From: Flavobacteriaceae bacterium
GTDB lineage: Bacteria; Bacteroidota; Bacteroidia; Flavobacteriales; Flavobacteriaceae
Reading direction: 5' to 3'
NCBI GenBank assembly: GCA_947488595.1
Contig: CANKZI010000004.1
Coordinates: 35,317-99,316, forward strand
DNA length: 64,000 nucleotides
Shown here: positions 54,842 through 64,000 of the stretch, piece after piece
Layout of the letters: every line of letters starts with the position of its first letter
How positions within the stretch are numbered: the stretch's first letter is position 1
Translations under genes and position numbers: made by a program
The notes under the pieces: model-generated
The model's database searches: none
Seen by the model: only the letters and a program-made list of their open reading frames with translations
What the model was told of the DNA's origin: nothing

Positions 54842-55780
54842 TTAAAGCAAGGCTACTTCACGTTTTGCCATTTCAAAATCTTTAATAATCGTATCTATTA
54901 TAGCTGCAACAGGAACAATTTCATTAATCAAACCCGCAATTTGACCAATCTCCAATTCGCCTTCTACCAAATCACCTTCAAACATGCCGCGCTTGGCACG
55001 TCGTTTTCCTAACAAATTGGCCAAATCATCCACAGTTGGATTATTGGTATACAAATTTTGAACGTCATGATAAAACTTGTTTTTAATCAATCGAACAGGC
55101 GCTAATTCTTTCAACGTCAATTGTGTATCGCCTTCTTTTGTTGCAATTATAGTCTGCTTGAAATTATCGTGCGCCGAACTTTCTACCGACGCTGCAAACC
55201 GAGAACCCATCTGAACACCATCTGCACCCAATACCATCGCGGCCAACATGCCACGACCAGTTGCAATACCTCCAGCTGCAATTAATGGAATTTTGATTTG
55301 CGCTTTCACCATCGGTATTAATGTAAAAGTAGTCGTCTCCTCCCGTCCATTGTGTCCTCCCGCTTCAAAACCTTCGGCAACAACTGCATCAACACCAGCG
55401 TCTTGTGCTTTCAAAGCAAATTTTGAACTGCTTACCACATGAACAACCGTAATGCCTTTTTCTTTCAAAAAAGAAGTCCATGTTTTGGGGTTTCCAGCCG
55501 AAGTAAAAACAATTTTTACGCCTTCTTCAACAATAATTTGCATGATTTCCTCTATGTTCGGATACAACATCGGCACATTCACGCCAAAAGGTTTGTCAGT
55601 AGATTTTTGACATTGCTGAATGTGTTCGCGCAAAACTTCTGGATACATAGAGCCTGCTCCAATAAGTCCTAATCCGCCGGCATTGCTCACCGCACTGGCC
55701 AATTTATAGCCACTATTCCAAATCATTCCGCCTTGAATGATTGGATATTGAATACCAAAAAGTTGTGTTATACTATTCAT
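54842..55780 (-). CDS. Nitronate monooxygenase / enoyl-ACP reductase II-like FMN protein
   Basis: GIQYPIIQGGMIWNSGYKLASAVSNAGGLGLIGAG...EGFEAGGHNGREETTTFTLIP. Confidence 0.88.
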   Translation of the reverse strand: MNSITQLFGIQYPIIQGGMIWNSGYKLASAVSNAGGLGLIGAGSMYPEVLREHIQQCQKSTDKPFGVNVPMLYPNIEEIMQIIVEEGVKIVFTSAGNPKTWTSFLKEKGITVVHVVSSSKFALKAQDAGVDAVVAEGFEAGGHNGREETTTFTLIPMVKAQIKIPLIAAGGIATGRGMLAAMVLGADGVQMGSRFAASVESSAHDNFKQTIIATKEGDTQLTLKELAPVRLIKNKFYHDVQNLYTNNPTVDDLANLLGKRRAKRGMFEGDLVEGELEIGQIAGLINEIVPVAAIIDTIIKDFEMAKREVALL

Positions 55781-55796
55781 TAAAAGTTTTTTTTAA

Positions 55797-55905
55797 GCGA
55801 ATCGCTTGGGAATTATTGGTTGTCCATTTTCCTGCTTTCGCCTTTAGTTGCTCGTTTCTCGCAAGCTATCGGCTCAATCAGGGCTAGTTGGGTGCTGTCT
55901 TTCCT
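55797..55905 (-). repeat. Intergenic repeat-like element (CTAGCCCTGATTGAGC...GCGAAAGCAGGAAAATGG)
   Basis: Minus strand resembles, from memory, a frequent unannotated intergenic element of Bacteroidota; CCTG/CAGG closing stem. Confidence 0.55.
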
Positions 55906-55914
55906 TTTTGGAAA

Positions 55915-57528
55915 CTATTTTTTAATTAACTTCCCAGTATGAACGACATTTTGAACTGTAAGTGTATAAAAATAAAGACCGCTATTCAAACTTTCAATAT
56001 TGATATCCAAACTAACATCGCGTTTTTCTAAAACCATTTGTCCTAAACTATTATAAAAAACTACTTTCGCATTTTCATAACCTTTTGGCAAATGAACAAA
56101 AACTTTAGTTGCTGCTGGATTTGGATACAATAAAAATTGGTTTTCAAAAATCGTATTCACTTGAAGTGCATTTTCTAAAGCAGCAGCAAAATTCGGAATT
56201 CCGTAACCAAACTCAACATTTGGATTTGTATATAAATGTGCTGAAGCTTTGATCAATTGCATAATTTCGGCATTGGTTTTTTCTGGTAGTGCTTGCCACA
56301 AACAAGCCACCAAACCCGCCGTAATCGGACAAGCAAAAGAAGTGCCGCTACCCACAATAATTTCGCCAGAAGCATTAGACAATACTGCCGACAAACCTTG
56401 CGCCATCACATCGGGCTTGACCCTGCCATCAGAAGAATTACCTTCAGAACTAAAAGAAGCATATTGTTCGTCGGCATCAACAGCACCAACAGTTAGCACA
56501 TTAAAAGCATCAGCAGGTGTCGCAATATGTGGATTTTGTGAATTTCCCGAATTTCCTGCCGCAACAACAACGACCATTCCGCGACTGAAAGCAAGATCTG
56601 CACCGCGCGAGATAAATGAAGTTGCCCCATCCATATCTTCGTATGTATAACTGTAATTTGGATTTTGATAGTTAAAATAGCCCAAGGACGTATTGATCAC
56701 ATCAACACCCAAACTATCCGCAGTTTCTGCAGCTTCTACCCAAAGCGACTCTTCAACAGGATTTTCAGATGCGATATCTTCGGTTATAAATAAGTAATAA
56801 GCTGCATCAGGCGCTGTTCCAACCAACTGATTTTCGGTATATCCTCCCATCGAAGAAAGCACAAGCGTTCCATGATCATCGGCTGTATAAATATCATCAT
56901 TACGGCTTACAAAATTATAACCACCCAAAATCAAATTGTTATCTCTTGCTCTTTCAAAAGGTTGAATCGTATTAACGCCAGGAAAACCAGCGTCCAAAAC
57001 GGCTATAATTTTTCCAGTTCCTGTATAATTCTGCTCATGCAACAAATGACCATTCAGCATTTCAATTTGATTGTTTGAATTGCCATAACTAAAACTTGTT
57101 TGGTTTTCGAGTGATTTGTTATATGCGCTATTTCTGCTGCTATGAATCGGTCGGTCGATCAGGATGCCATTTAACGAAGCATCGGCAAAATCAATCTCAC
57201 TTACAAAACTAAAACTAGCCAACGATTGAATGGCATTAATACTACCACGCACATGAATCGCATTCATCCATTTTGATTTAGCCATAACAACAATCCCATT
57301 CACTGCGTCAATTTGTTCGATAAAATCAAGGCTAATCGGAATATCTTTTGTGTCTAAAGCTATGTTTTGGTTGGTCCGTCTGTCTAAAGCGCGCTGCGAA
57401 AGCATTTGCAATGGATTGGCAAAATAGAATTCGGCATTAGGTTTTTCGTTAAAATAGATCCACGCGTCCTCTTGAGAAAATGCTTGAATAGAAATAAAAA
57501 ACAAGATAAAAAGCGAGTGTTTTTTCAT
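55915..57528 (-). CDS. S8 family serine peptidase with T9SS type A sorting domain
   Basis: AVLDAGFPG..., DDHGTLVLSSMGG, GSGTSFACPITAGLVA; C-terminal LLYPNPAATKVFVHL...SGLYFYTLTVQNVVHTGKLIKK. Confidence 0.93.
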   Translation of the reverse strand: MKKHSLFILFFISIQAFSQEDAWIYFNEKPNAEFYFANPLQMLSQRALDRRTNQNIALDTKDIPISLDFIEQIDAVNGIVVMAKSKWMNAIHVRGSINAIQSLASFSFVSEIDFADASLNGILIDRPIHSSRNSAYNKSLENQTSFSYGNSNNQIEMLNGHLLHEQNYTGTGKIIAVLDAGFPGVNTIQPFERARDNNLILGGYNFVSRNDDIYTADDHGTLVLSSMGGYTENQLVGTAPDAAYYLFITEDIASENPVEESLWVEAAETADSLGVDVINTSLGYFNYQNPNYSYTYEDMDGATSFISRGADLAFSRGMVVVVAAGNSGNSQNPHIATPADAFNVLTVGAVDADEQYASFSSEGNSSDGRVKPDVMAQGLSAVLSNASGEIIVGSGTSFACPITAGLVACLWQALPEKTNAEIMQLIKASAHLYTNPNVEFGYGIPNFAAALENALQVNTIFENQFLLYPNPAATKVFVHLPKGYENAKVVFYNSLGQMVLEKRDVSLDINIESLNSGLYFYTLTVQNVVHTGKLIKK

Positions 57529-57586
57529 ATTTTATAAAATAGAAAATGTGTTATAAAATTAGTGAAAATAAGTTTTAAAAAAAAAA

Positions 57587-58774
57587 TTACGAAATTACGC
57601 CTGACCCAAGCAATTCGTCGTTCTCGTACCAAGCCACAAATTGTCCTTCGGTAATTGCAGATTGTGGGGTTTCAAAAGCAACATACATTCCGTTTTCAAA
57701 CTGATGCAAAACCGCTTTTTGCAAAGGTTGCCGGTAACGAATGCGTGCCATGACTTCCATTTTTTGTCCATTATTTAATGATAAATCTTCGCGAATCCAA
57801 TGAATTTCTGATTTTTCAATAAACAAAGCTTTTTTGAAAAGTCCAGGATGCTCGCTTCCCAAACCCGTATAAATCGTATTGGTCTTAACATCGGTTGCAA
57901 TGATAAAAAGTGGTTCTTTTGTGCCACCAACATTTAAACCTTTGCGTTGTCCAGTTGTAAAATAATGTGCACCTTGGTGTTTCCCAACAATTTTTCCCAT
58001 GGCTGGTTCATAAGGAACGTATTGTGCTGCCACTTCCAACTGTAATTCTTCGGATGTTGCATTGACTTCTGCGAGATTATAAATTGTATCTTCTTTGTCA
58101 ATTTGAACGATCAATCCTTCTTTGGGTTGCAATTTTTGTTGTAAAAATTCGGGTAGTCGCACTTTCCCTATAAAACACAAACCTTGCGAATCCTTTTTTT
58201 CGGCAGTAATCAAATCCATTTCGGAAGCAATTTTTCTAACTTCAGGTTTGGTCAATTCTCCAATTGGGAACAAGGATTGCGCCAATTGTTCTTGAGATAA
58301 TTGACATAAAAAATAGGATTGATCTTTATTATTATCTGCACCGGCCAGCAATTGATATACTGTTTTTCCATTGACATCAGTAGTACCTTTGCGGCAATAA
58401 TGTCCTGTCGCCACAAAATCGGCCCCTAAACTTAATGCAATTTTCATAAAAACATCAAATTTGATTTCGCGATTGCACAAAACATCGGGATTAGGCGTCC
58501 GTCCTTTTTCATATTCGTTGAACATATAGTCAACGATTTTTTCTTTGTATTGTTCGCTTAAATCTACCGTTTGAAAAGGAATTCCGAGTTTTTCGGCGAC
58601 CAACAAAGCATCATTACTGTCTTCTAACCACGGACATTCATTCGAAATGGTAACTGAATCATCGTGCCAATTTTTCATAAAAAGTCCAATGACTTCATAG
58701 CCTTGTTGTTGCAACAAATAGGCCGCAACACTCGAATCAACACCACCAGAAAGTCCTACAACGACACGTTTCAT
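57587..58774 (-). CDS. mnmA: tRNA-specific 2-thiouridylase
   Basis: [35 protein letters not shown]...[14 protein letters not shown]...ATGHYCR. Confidence 0.96.
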   Translation of the reverse strand: MKRVVVGLSGGVDSSVAAYLLQQQGYEVIGLFMKNWHDDSVTISNECPWLEDSNDALLVAEKLGIPFQTVDLSEQYKEKIVDYMFNEYEKGRTPNPDVLCNREIKFDVFMKIALSLGADFVATGHYCRKGTTDVNGKTVYQLLAGADNNKDQSYFLCQLSQEQLAQSLFPIGELTKPEVRKIASEMDLITAEKKDSQGLCFIGKVRLPEFLQQKLQPKEGLIVQIDKEDTIYNLAEVNATSEELQLEVAAQYVPYEPAMGKIVGKHQGAHYFTTGQRKGLNVGGTKEPLFIIATDVKTNTIYTGLGSEHPGLFKKALFIEKSEIHWIREDLSLNNGQKMEVMARIRYRQPLQKAVLHQFENGMYVAFETPQSAITEGQFVAWYENDELLGSGVIS

Positions 58775-58806
58775 TTTGTGAAAAATTTAAAGAGCAAAAG
58801 TACTAC

Positions 58807-59517
58807 TTAAATTTTCTTATTTTTGCCTTTTGCCATTTTCTTAACAATTGGATATTTTTGCTTGGTTTTTAGTTTTCCATCTTCATAAAACTCCCACATT
58901 CCTTTTTTCACGCCATTGACAAAAGGGCCTTTTGAAACTATTTTTCCGTTGACATCATTAAAAATAGCAATGCCATCGTATTCGCCATTTTTAAAGAATG
59001 AGGTTTCAATAACGGTACCTTTTTCGGTATATTTTTTATATAATCCATTTTTAAGACCATTCGTATAATTGGCTTCTTCAGCAATGGCTTTACTTTTAAA
59101 GAATACTTTCCGAACACCATTGAGTTTTCCTTTAGCATAATTCTCAATCGTCATGATTTCTTTTGAAGCTTCATGATAGTAATTCCATTCGCCTTCATTA
59201 AGTCGATTGACCGTTTTTCCCTCACTGACTTTGTTGCCTTTTTGATCGAAAAAGGTGTTATACGCCACCGTTCCCTTTTCCGAAAAAACACGTGTTGCAA
59301 TGACAGATTTCGCTTTGGTATCATCAAAGTAAGTAAACGTACCAACTTCTATTCCGTGATCAAAAGTGCCTTCATAACGCGGTCGCTTTGATTCTTCAAA
59401 AACGCCCTTCCATAAACCGTGTTTTTTACCAACAGCATCTAATTTATTGCAATCATCTTGCGCGAAAACGCCAAGATTCAAAAATACTAGTAAAAAAAGA
59501 GCAAAACTTTTTCTCAT
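58807..59517 (-). CDS. Secreted MORN/YwqK-like repeat protein
   Basis: Repeats such as KHGLWKGVFEESKRPRYEGTFDHGIEVGTFTYFDD, LNEGEWNYYHEASKE, KLNGVRKVFFKS, LKNGLYKKYTEKG, VKKGMWEFYEDGKLK. Confidence 0.82.
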   Translation of the reverse strand: MRKSFALFLLVFLNLGVFAQDDCNKLDAVGKKHGLWKGVFEESKRPRYEGTFDHGIEVGTFTYFDDTKAKSVIATRVFSEKGTVAYNTFFDQKGNKVSEGKTVNRLNEGEWNYYHEASKEIMTIENYAKGKLNGVRKVFFKSKAIAEEANYTNGLKNGLYKKYTEKGTVIETSFFKNGEYDGIAIFNDVNGKIVSKGPFVNGVKKGMWEFYEDGKLKTKQKYPIVKKMAKGKNKKI

Positions 59518-59732
59518 TATAAAATAATTGATTGTTAAAAATAATAAAATAGTGTGCTATGAACCCTTTAGAATTAACGTTTTAAAAATAGAAATATTTC
59601 AGAAAAGAAATTTAAATTCGCTATCGGCATAGTAAAAATTAAAAAACGGGCTGAATGTAAATTTCAATTACAACCGTGTTAGATTATTCTAGTTACAAAT
59701 GCAAGCTGCTAAATATTGTTTTGAATGTAAGA

Positions 59733-59763
59733 AGGCCACTCAAAATAAGATTGAATGGCCTTT
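59733..59763 (-). terminator. Intrinsic terminator downstream of yidC
   Basis: GGCCACTCAA ... TTGAATGGCC near-perfect stem. Confidence 0.6.
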
Positions 59764-59767
59764 ATTA

Positions 59768-61660
59768 CTATTTCTTTTTTGCCTTTTCAGCTTCTGCAAG
59801 TTCCATCATTTCTTGCAATTTGCGTTGGAATTTATTTTGCTGTTTGGGTTCTTTCAGCTTATTTTCTTGAATTCGTGCATGAATTTTATCATTGTCAACA
59901 ATATAATTTTTGATTACCAGCATGATTCCGATCGTAATTAAATTTGAGATAAAATAATACAAACTCAGTCCCGAAGCATAATTATTAAAGAAAAATAACA
60001 TCATTAAAGGCGATACATAAATCATAATTTTCATGATTTTCCCCATATCTGGCATGCCTTCTTGTGGCGGCGCCATTTGTTGGTCACCAGTAGTCATTTT
60101 CATGTAGAAAAATATAGCGATTGAGGCTAATATCGGAAACAAACTCACATGATTACCATAAGCGGGAATCGTGAAAGGTAATGTAAGAACAGAATCAAAA
60201 GATGACAAATCTTCGGCCCATAAAAAGCCTTCATGTCGCAGACTTAATGCTGACGGAAAAAACTGGAACAAGGCATAAAATATAGGCATTTGCAACAATG
60301 CGGGAACACAACCAGCCATTGGATTGACGCCGGCTTTGTTGTATAATTTCATTGTTTCTTGTTGTTTTTTCATTGGATCTTTTTTGAATTTTTCTCCAAG
60401 CTCAGCAATGTCTGGACGCAAAACCTTCATTTTTGCTTGCGATAAAAATGATTTATAGGTGATAGGCGACATGACCAATTTTATCAAAACTGTAAACAGT
60501 ACAATCGCCCAACCTTGAGATAAAATTAATCCCAAAAGTCCGTATAGCGGAATAAAAGCGTGTCTGTTGATCCATCCGAAAATACCCCAACCAAGTGCTA
60601 CAGTGTCTTCGATATTGCGATCATATTTTTTTAAAATAGTATAATCCGATGGTCCAAAATACCAATTCATTGATTGGTTGATTTCGCCATTTTGGAAAGG
60701 CAAACCGACCGTAGCTTTGAATTGTTTGGTAAAAACGGTATCAATTTTTTCATCATTTACCAAACTATTCGAAAATAATTCGGCTTTTTCAAAAGGTTGC
60801 TTTGACAACAAAATCGAAGTAAATAAATGCTGCTTGAAAGCCACATAACTTAGTTTGTTTACTGTCTCTGTTTCATCATTCCCCAGTCCTAAATAATCGC
60901 TCTTGCTGTCTTCATGCTCATAATACAGTTCTACATAACGATTTTCATAAGACACGCTTTTTTCATTGCGATAGGTTTTCAAACTCCATTCTAAATCCAA
61001 TGGTTTTGAGGTATTTAAAACCTTACTTAAACCTCGCGATTGCACATCAAAATCCAACATATAGTCGTTGGACTTTAGCACATATTTATAGGCCAAAAAA
61101 GCGTTGACATCGGACTTTAGTCGCATGGTCAAAATTTGATCATTGCCGGATTTTGATAAGGTTGGCTCAAAAAATAGATTTTTAGTTTCTAGGGTTCGGT
61201 TGTCCTGAGTTAGTAATTTGATATTCAAACTTGCATTGTTGTCTGCTATTAAAGCTACCAATTCTCCTGAACCTTTTTTAGACTTTTCGAATTTTTTTAA
61301 TTTGGCTTCAACAATAAAACCACCTTTGTTGGCAATTTTAAGAATTACCAATTCGTTTTCTAAAGTTGTAAATTCATTTTTAGCGGTTGGCAGTGTTGCC
61401 GAATAAGCAAATTTACCCAAAACACCTTGCAGATTCGCCAACTTAGTGCTATCGGCTGCAGCAGTATCTGTGCGTGATAATGCGATTTCATTGGTGGCAA
61501 CTGTATTGATTTTTGCTTCCTTATTGACTAATTCCTGTTTTGCTTTTGCAGCAGCTTGGTCTTTTTCTGAAGGTTGTTTTTGATACATCATCCAAACTAA
61601 AATCCCAAAAATTAACGTAAAACCTATGATTGTATTAAGGTCTAATTTTTTTTCTTCCAT
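59768..61660 (-). CDS. yidC: Membrane protein insertase YidC
   Basis: LGWGIFGWINRHAFIPLYGLLG...KVLRPDIAELGEKFKKDPMKKQQETMKLYNKAGVNPMAGCVPALLQMPIFYALFQFFP. Confidence 0.97.
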   Translation of the reverse strand: MEEKKLDLNTIIGFTLIFGILVWMMYQKQPSEKDQAAAKAKQELVNKEAKINTVATNEIALSRTDTAAADSTKLANLQGVLGKFAYSATLPTAKNEFTTLENELVILKIANKGGFIVEAKLKKFEKSKKGSGELVALIADNNASLNIKLLTQDNRTLETKNLFFEPTLSKSGNDQILTMRLKSDVNAFLAYKYVLKSNDYMLDFDVQSRGLSKVLNTSKPLDLEWSLKTYRNEKSVSYENRYVELYYEHEDSKSDYLGLGNDETETVNKLSYVAFKQHLFTSILLSKQPFEKAELFSNSLVNDEKIDTVFTKQFKATVGLPFQNGEINQSMNWYFGPSDYTILKKYDRNIEDTVALGWGIFGWINRHAFIPLYGLLGLILSQGWAIVLFTVLIKLVMSPITYKSFLSQAKMKVLRPDIAELGEKFKKDPMKKQQETMKLYNKAGVNPMAGCVPALLQMPIFYALFQFFPSALSLRHEGFLWAEDLSSFDSVLTLPFTIPAYGNHVSLFPILASIAIFFYMKMTTGDQQMAPPQEGMPDMGKIMKIMIYVSPLMMLFFFNNYASGLSLYYFISNLITIGIMLVIKNYIVDNDKIHARIQENKLKEPKQQNKFQRKLQEMMELAEAEKAKKK

Positions 61661-61700
61661 TACTGAATATTAACGATTGTTTTAATTTTGTTGTTGTTTA

Positions 61701-63347
<1,647 letters not shown>

Positions 63348-63463
63348 TTAGGTCAAAAACGTCGCAAAAGTACAATTTAATTAGGTAATTAGATAATTAG
63401 TTCGTTAGATAATTTGGAATATTTTGGGGATACCGCTTTGCGATAAATTGCGAAAGACGGCAA

Positions 63464-63706
63464 TTAGGGTTTCGGATACTTGGCTTTAATATTCCGAATC
63501 AAATCTTCTAAACCATTTAATTTTAACTCATAAACGAGCTGCAATTGTTGCCCTAAAACGCCATTTGGAAAGCCTCTATTGCGGTACCAAACGATGTAAT
63601 ATTCGGGAATATCAACGAGGTACCAACCTTCATATTTACCAAAAGGCATTTTTGTGTGCGCCAGTTGAATGAGTTTTTTTTGGTCGTCGTCCAAAGTTAT
63701 TGCCAA
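63464..63706 (-). CDS. DUF3820 family protein
   Basis: KMPFGKYEGWYLVDIPEYYIVWYRNRGFPNGVLGQQLQLVYELKLNGLEDLI. Confidence 0.88.
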   Translation of the reverse strand: MAITLDDDQKKLIQLAHTKMPFGKYEGWYLVDIPEYYIVWYRNRGFPNGVLGQQLQLVYELKLNGLEDLIRNIKAKYPKP

Positions 63707-64000
63707 TTAAAAGTAACCTCTTTCTCGATATCAGGATGCAAGCTCAAAAGTACAGGACAATGCATTGCGGAGCGTTCTAGAATGGTTTTGTTTTTTTCGT
63801 TAACCGAAATGGGAATGTTGATAACGATAATTATTTTAGCAATTTTTCGCGGTTCAGCTTGCATAATTTTGGTTACTTCAACCGTTGAATTGATCAGATC
63901 TATGGACAAATCTTTTGATTTTATTGCCATTATCGAAACCATACAACTGCCCAGAGCGTTGGCTACAAAATCGGTTGGAGAAAAAGCTTCCCCTTTTCCG
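63697..64000 (-). CDS. OsmC family protein, N-terminus beyond window
   Basis: Reading continues upstream of track ORF: GKGEAFSPTDFVANALGSCMVSIMAIKSKDLSIDL...AMHCPVLLSLHPDIEKEVTFNW. Confidence 0.85.
   Translation of the reverse strand, partial: GKGEAFSPTDFVANALGSCMVSIMAIKSKDLSIDLINSTVEVTKIMQAEPRKIAKIIIVINIPISVNEKNKTILERSAMHCPVLLSLHPDIEKEVTFNWQ

Noticed and set aside
58807-59517. Toxin-antitoxin system via YwqK annotation
   Set aside because: No partner toxin ORF; the protein is a secreted MORN-like repeat protein.

Overview
Gene-dense, AT-rich chromosomal window whose gene content and T9SS-type sorting domains point to a Flavobacterium-like member of the Bacteroidota. It is mostly housekeeping: tamB/tamL, bshB1, menF, purL, ccsBA, a kdsC-like phosphatase, rho, truA, an MsbA-like ABC transporter, lpd, trmD-rplS, monomeric icd, a TonB receptor/DUF4249 pair, thiamine pyrophosphokinase, rlmF, uvrB, sucC, lysA, mnmA, yidC, pyrG and one tRNA-His. 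I found no CRISPR array, prophage, transposon or obvious defence/biosynthetic system. The observations most worth a second look are: (i) a fasciclin gene split by one in-frame TAA; (ii) an alkaline-phosphatase-type gene with two compensating-looking homopolymer frameshifts near its 3' end; (iii) a small eroded-looking accessory patch (32.2-33.6 kb) with a half response regulator, a truncated DUF892 protein, an Lmo0937-like peptide and an unexplained nested hairpin; (iv) a likely structured leader ahead of rplS with its own Bacteroidota-type promoter; (v) three GC-richer intergenic repeat-like elements; (vi) a Rho with an N/Q-rich insertion; (vii) a cyclophilin-FKBP fusion. I see no convincing new multi-gene system. 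All assignments are from reading the sequence and ORF translations, without database searches.
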